Positions 21,090-25,210 of a stretch of 25,210 nucleotides of DNA are shown piece after piece (within the stretch, counting starts at the first letter, position 1; each line of letters opens with the position of its first letter). The notes under the pieces were generated by a model. It did not search any database. It was given only the letters and a program-made list of their open reading frames with translations, and was not told where the DNA came from. The stretch is from Apostichopus leukothele. Its lineage: Eukaryota > Echinodermata > Holothuroidea > Aspidochirotida > Stichopodidae. The translations under genes were made by a program, and so were the position numbers. Location: assembly GCA_010014835.2 (NCBI GenBank), contig JAAAKB020000027.1, positions 951,976 through 977,185 on the forward strand, written 5' to 3'.

Positions 21090-21315
21090 AGGATATATCC
21101 TTCTAGGCCGTCTGTTGGTTGAAGGATATGTCCATCTGGGCCGTCTGTTGGTTGAAGGATATATCCATCTGGGCCGTCTGTTGGTTGAAGGATATATCCA
21201 TCTGGTACGGTTGTTGGTTGAAGGATATATCCATCTGGACCGTTGTTGGTTGAAGGATATATCCATCTAAGTCGTCTGTTGGTTGAAGGATATATCCTTC
21301 TGAGTCGTACGTTGC
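21090..21315. repeat. 33-bp minisatellite, about seven units
   Basis: Units start at 21090, 21123, 21156, 21189, 21222 (32 bp), 21254 and 21287 (partial). Each has AGGATATATCC, a variable CATCTGGGCCGTC-like middle, and TGTTGGTTGA. Because 33 is a multiple of three, both strands stay open and give false 11-residue repeats. The last unit carries the perfect 16-bp palindrome GAAGGATATATCCTTC; inner units break it by one base (CATC for CTTC). Confidence 0.95.
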
Positions 21316-21589
21316 TTTATATTCTGTTTATGGAGGCCTAGATTGATTCAACGTTCTTTCTCAATCAGGAGCTTGCCTATTAAGAGACGAATTGCATGAG
21401 CTCACAGAATGGTCTAGAAATAACGAGAAGTTGCGCAAAAATAATACATCATCATCGTTTTGAGTGGATATGGTCCAGACTGCTTCGAATAGCCTAATTT
21501 GTGGACGAATAAATGCATTTCTTCTGTTTTATATGATCATCTCATGTCGGAAACAGGAGACTCTGCTATACCATTGTTACTCAGGCAGA

Positions 21590-21742
21590 TTAAAAATACC
21601 CGCTATGAAATTACTGTGGAAAGACCTTAATTGTTACAAAACTAATCTTGAAGTGTTAACTGGGTGTTCGTGCACTCTCCTCATCAGGCGTGAACATTGG
21701 CATTCTCTTCGGGCCGAAACTGCCACGTTTGGCGCCAGTTGA
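21590..21742 (+). mobile_element. Possible decayed retroelement fragment
   Basis: The plus frame reads LWKDLNCYKTNLEVLTG followed by CSCTLLIRREHWHSL. This recalls the W..L.R.....LTGHC.L..HL..L segment near the C-terminus of several LINE proteins. There is no downstream zinc-knuckle-like Cys pattern and no ends. The match is short and recalled from memory, so it is weak. Confidence 0.2.
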
Positions 21743-21800
21743 GCAAATGTGCGAAAAGGAAAATGGCGGGAACTGATTTCGCGCCTTTCGAGGCGCGAAG
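21728..21800. promoter_or_regulatory. CpG-rich patch with E2F-like and YY1-like motifs and a perfect hairpin
   Basis: TTTGGCGC (21728-21735) and TTTCGCGC (21777-21784) fit the E2F consensus TTTSSCGC. GGCGGGAA (21765-21772) is a near-match on the other strand, overlapping AAAATGGCGG, a YY1-like motif. TTCGCGCC (21778-21785) and GGCGCGAA (21792-21799) form a perfect 8-bp stem around TTTCGA. CpG density is far above the surroundings. It could be a cryptic promoter or a GC-rich enhancer core; there is no coding sequence to anchor it. Confidence 0.4.
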
Positions 21801-23583
21801 AAACGTGTCACCAAACAGGAAAGTGTAAATATTTGGAACTCTAGTAGACTGAAACCCAATGCGTCCAGCGTAATAACTTGTTCATCACATTACAAACGTC
21901 TTAACGAAGAAAAGAAATTAACGACCAACGAGTCGCACATTAAATTGCTACAGCGCTGTCACGTAGCGAGGTACTTGAGGGTTCATAATACGAAATTTAC
22001 GTGTTTGTGAATGCCGCATATTACAGATGACAGTCAACGAATATAAATTGCATCAGAAAATATTGTAAAGCCTTTTCAAGACAGGATTTGTGAAATATTT
22101 TAATTATGACGTATGGTATGTTGCATTATACCTTCGCTGAAATCGTAAAATTTGTGGGGCAGAAAAATGTCACTATTTTAAAACATACTCATCGTAATAA
22201 AGATTCAGAACTCTTTAATTTATTTCCCATAGCCGATATTATAACTCACAACACCTCCATGGGAACATCGGTTCATTACTGTTGAATGAAATCTTAACAA
22301 TAATCCTTAAGAGGATCAGAGCTAGTTCAGAGCTTAATTTATGTTTACTTGTAAAATAGTTATATAACTTAATGCATCCTAGCGAAATGTCCATTCAATT
22401 CTCGCATGTTGTTTTCGAGATGTTCATTTAAAACCTATGGTTTTGTAACAAAAGTGATCTTGCAGCAAGCTGGTGTGATGTCACACATGAAAAACTATAC
22501 AAAGATATATTCCTTCATCCATACTCTATTGTTCTTATGAATGATCTGATTTTTACTGACAGTTTGACAAGAAGACAGAACCACGAAAAAGGGATTCAAG
22601 TGTCAAGACTGCCGCTGGCAGATCGTCAAGGCTTAGAACAGATTCAGTTTCTCTGTGGTGCCACGTTTCTTCCACGCAAACTTGAATTGACCATCATCAA
22701 GGGTAATATTGCCCTGCTGAAATAACTGTTTCCTCGATAGTTTTGTACCCGTCACTCTCCAACAGCATACATCACCTGACATACATTACAGATACCTTTA
22801 AAAATATAAACGGTGGCTCTCTTTAAAGTACATTCTGAATTTGTCTTAGTGACAGAGGGGAAAGGGAAACGCAAAGATTAAAAAATAAATACAAATGAAG
22901 ACCAGAAAAAAAAAAAAATGTGTATTTCTCAGGATAAAACTACTAGAATGTGCTTGGTCAATTTTGAGAAATTATCGTACAGAGACACAAACCAAACTGG
23001 ATCTGCGTCGATAGTTGGTCTTGCAGGAAACTTGAAGGATTTGTGTTTAGTAGATTTTGTCTCCAAATTGACCGACATGCATTTTGTGGAACTAATGACA
23101 TATAACTGGTAACCACAACACACGTTTGAAGAGAACAAGACACGTATTCAGTGGGCAGAGAATTTCAAACAGATGGATAAATCTCACACGTTGTCCTACA
23201 TAAAGACAAGCTCGCAAATATCGAGAAAGATAAATGCACACACCAAGCAATACATCAGTCAAAGCCTCTCGAAAATGACGGAAATTGGCAATATGTTTTG
23301 AGACTGCTGACATTTTTAGGTCGAGGCGGGGAGGTACTTCGGCTATGGCGGTCCTGGTTGGCCGGTTTTTGATACGCTAATTAAAGGGCATCTACCTCCG
23401 AGAGTTGAACGAACAGGACGCACAACAAATGTTTGTGCAAAGTGAGCAAACTAACACGCCGACAGTGAAGGCAGAAAGCTGCTAGTTTAGGATTTGTGTA
23501 TTATGATGGGATTGCATCCCTTTGTCTTATAGATATAGGCCTAGTCATATAGACAGATCTTGAAAACGGTTCTTGGTTTAATG
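21801..23583. other. Non-coding stretch, probable intron
   Basis: No T-box exon or other gene. The overlapping frames at 22918-23143 run on both strands of the same bases and show no domain. A small GC-rich patch lies around 23318-23370. The paired T-site at 22472 is the only motif I would single out. Confidence 0.5.
22472..22487. promoter_or_regulatory. Paired T-box half-sites (GGTGTGA..TCACACA)
   Basis: GTGTGA (22473-22478) and TCACAC (22481-22486) are inverted around TG. The first is preceded by G, giving GGTGTGA, seven bases of the T-half-site AGGTGTGA. T-box factors of the Tbx2 group bind TCACACCT/AGGTGTGA. Its location in a probable intron of a T-box gene makes autoregulation possible. 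Confidence 0.35.
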
Positions 23584-23894
23584 CAGGGCTTCCCTAACTT
23601 TATCCCCCCACGAACCCCATGTGAATGTCAAAGTTGTCCACGAACCCCCAACTTTTCGAGACAAGATCTGAGTCATTATTATACTTTTATATATACGCAT
23701 AACAGTGCTTCGTATAAGATCAAGTTCATAGTGTAATATTGTAGAGTTTGTCGATAGGTACGACTTTTATACATTACTAAATTATATGATATATCATATT
23801 TTAATTCAACAAAAAGTACTCTAGTTTTGACTTTCAGAAACGTCTCACGAACCCCCTGGGATGGACTCACGCACCCCCAATTAGGGAACCCCTG
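23584..23894. mobile_element. Non-autonomous hAT-like element, about 311 bp
   Basis: The left end CAGGGCTTCCCTAACT and the right end read inverted, CAGGGGTTCCCTAATT, match at 14 of 16 bases. CAGGG termini are typical of hAT elements. CACGAACCCC recurs near both ends on the same strand (23607, 23637 and 23848). The flanking octamers GTTTAATG and GTCTATGG agree at five of eight positions, a weak trace of the 8-bp target duplication expected for hAT. There is no transposase. The minus frame at 23679-23990 over it is not a gene. Confidence 0.6.
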
Positions 23895-23946
23895 GTCTAT
23901 GGCATTACTTTTAAGATCATAAAGCATCCTGTCAAAATGAGAAGCT

Positions 23947-24834
23947 ACAGGGCTGAAAAATCCCCTGCAGCAAGGCTGTATCAATATCAAACAATAGAGA
24001 TTATAATAGGCATTGTCTATTGTGTGAAACTGTGCAGCACAAAAGATTACATCCTATAGATGCAGCCTAGCTGCAAGTTAGCTGCAGCCCCCTCAGTGTT
24101 CTATTTGTTTTTGCACAAATTACATTCAGAGTTTAATATGAGCCACTTACAAATAAAGACAAAAAACACTGATAACTATTGTATTACCATAACATTATTT
24201 TATTTCCTCTCAACAATCTATAAAAAGACAAAGAAAACATGAAACACACAACACTATTCAAAGGAATTTTCAAATGAGCATAAAGAATAGAAGCCAAAAA
24301 GAAAACAGATATGGCAAAGAAGATCTGACAGGAACATAAAAGTTTACAGATAAATGATTTCGATAGTGGACTCATAATTGACAAAGGAAATTATTGCTTT
24401 GTTTTTTTAAATAAACATGTATATCCCATCATCCCATTCACCATTGCTTTACATGATAAAAAAATTATAGAGATGCAACTGCTGAAAAACTTGTCACCTC
24501 TTCTAGTCCTTCCTTCCTCTCCCTCCCTACCCCCACCCCCTCAAAGTAATCATCATTAAAATCATTTTAGTAAAATGCTAATGATGAAATATCTTAATTT
24601 CAACCAGCTATGACAAATCTTTCTCTTTGGTACAATATGTAGAGCATATTTCGTGAGATGTAAGATCAATATATTTTTAAGTCCATATTTGAATACAGGA
24701 CCATTAATACTGTGTACCAGTGATAATGTTAAGGTGGTATCCACAATAATGATTTCTGATTCATTTGATTACGGCACCGAGGTGGTTAAAAAGGGGAGCT
24801 GCAGCAAGCTGCAGAATCCCCTGCAGCGAGGCTG
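23947..24834. repeat. Three related GC-rich CTGCAG patches, two direct and one inverted
   Basis: ATCCCCTGCAGCAAGGCTG (about 23959) recurs as ATCCCCTGCAGCGAGGCTG (about 24815), one base different. Between them, near 24062-24095, CAGCCTAGCTGCA then AGCTGCAGCCCCCT looks like the inverted form of the 24794-24834 patch (GAGCTGCAGCAAGCTGCAG then GCGAGGCTG). Patches 2 and 3 could be the ends of a 0.77-kb mobile element. The interior is AT-rich and uncoding. Confidence 0.5.
24507..24541 (+). repeat. Polypyrimidine tract
   Basis: TCCTTCCTTCCTCTCCCTCC continues into CTACCCCCACCCCCTC. It is a near-pure C/T run. It has no clear link to a splice acceptor on plus, because no exon follows. Confidence 0.8.
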
Positions 24835-25210
24835 AACCAGTATACTGTATCAATCTATTGATATCATACATTTTTCAAGAGCTTGCTTGAGGAGGGGCTT
24901 TGGTAAGGGCGAAAGTTAAAACAACTTTGGTTTTTTTCTTACGTAGGTTAAAGAGTTTTCCATGACAGATATATTCAATCATCGACTAGGACCATCTCTG
25001 CTCTCTTTTGGAATAACTTACAAACAAAACAGGTATTACAACAGAGGCCTTAAAATGGCCAACACTTATACAGTTTAATCGATAGACTTTAATTATACAA
25101 AACTTGAAATTGTAAGAAAATAACCTTTCGATGTAACAGCCAAATGGCGGTAACAATCTTTACCGCATTATATCTTTTTCTTCAACCACACACTCTCATC
25201 ATTATTTATC
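24835..25210. other. Non-coding end of window
   Basis: AT-rich sequence with no gene, repeat or T-box exon that I can see. The gene is expected to continue past this end on the minus strand. Confidence 0.5.

Larger units (their letters stand above)
20727..25210 (-). other. Probable next upstream intron of Tbx2/3 (start outside window)
   Basis: The first exon here begins in the middle of the T-box, so coding sequence must continue upstream. None of the minus-strand open frames in this stretch contains the expected first-half T-box signature ([20 protein letters not shown]-like). The whole stretch is therefore most likely intron. It holds the 33-bp minisatellite, the CpG-rich E2F-like patch, a paired T-box half-site, a hAT-like element and GC-rich repeat patches, each listed separately. 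A separate small gene cannot be excluded. Confidence 0.7.

Noticed and set aside
21063-21270. Both-strand frames with 11-residue repeats
   Set aside because: They are a direct product of the 33-bp minisatellite, whose unit is a multiple of three. Both strands are equally open, which argues against coding.
21656-21859. Minus-strand peptide with FGPKRMPMFTPDEES, recalling the T-box segment [12 protein letters not shown]
   Set aside because: Only a few residues agree. The flanking [11 protein letters not shown] and ATGEQWM signatures are absent, and there is no matching splice structure.
23679-23990. 103-codon minus frame
   Set aside because: It covers the right end of the hAT-like element and adjacent repeat patches. 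The peptide reflects repeat ends rather than a transposase.

Overview
The window is animal (metazoan) nuclear DNA. It is AT-rich, has long introns and gene-poor flanks, is full of simple and interspersed repeats, and contains one 100-base assembly gap. The only gene I can defend is the 3' half of a T-box transcription factor of the Tbx2/3 subfamily on the minus strand. Its protein is clearly Tbx2/3, but its C-terminal region is far from the vertebrate sequence. Together with the repeat content, this suggests an invertebrate deuterostome, perhaps an echinoderm. That placement is an inference and is not proven by the sequence.

Layout, low to high coordinate. Positions 1-13743 contain no gene I can support. 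They lie downstream of the T-box gene and hold small repeats: a kappaB-like GC-rich hairpin patch near 455-543, a 153-bp foldback element at 2221-2373, a TATG microsatellite near 5089, a 20-bp tandem repeat at 5851, four almost identical 64-bp units at 7373-7628, a 16-G run at 9372, and the N gap at 10234-10333. A possible poly(A) signal for the T-box gene is at 12705-12710.

Positions 13744-20726 hold the four 3'-most coding exons of the Tbx2/3 gene: 20726-20580, 17112-17036, 15039-14915 and 14693-13744. They join in frame through GT..AG introns into a 432-residue partial protein: the C-terminal part of the T-box, an acidic linker, a basic/serine-rich segment and the Tbx2/3 C-terminal motifs. 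The first intron in the window (20579-17113) carries a roughly 0.9-kb island of diverged repeat units.

Positions 20727-25210 are probably the next upstream intron, because the exon for the first half of the T-box is not in the window. This stretch holds a 33-bp minisatellite (21090-21315), a CpG-rich patch with E2F-like and YY1-like motifs and a perfect hairpin (21728-21800), a paired T-box half-site (22472-22487), a probable non-autonomous hAT element (23584-23894) and a set of related GC-rich patches (23947-24834).

I found no rRNA, tRNA, CRISPR or operon-like structure and no new multi-gene system. The best candidates for follow-up are the possible autoregulatory T-site, the E2F/YY1 patch, the 64-bp array and the foldback element.
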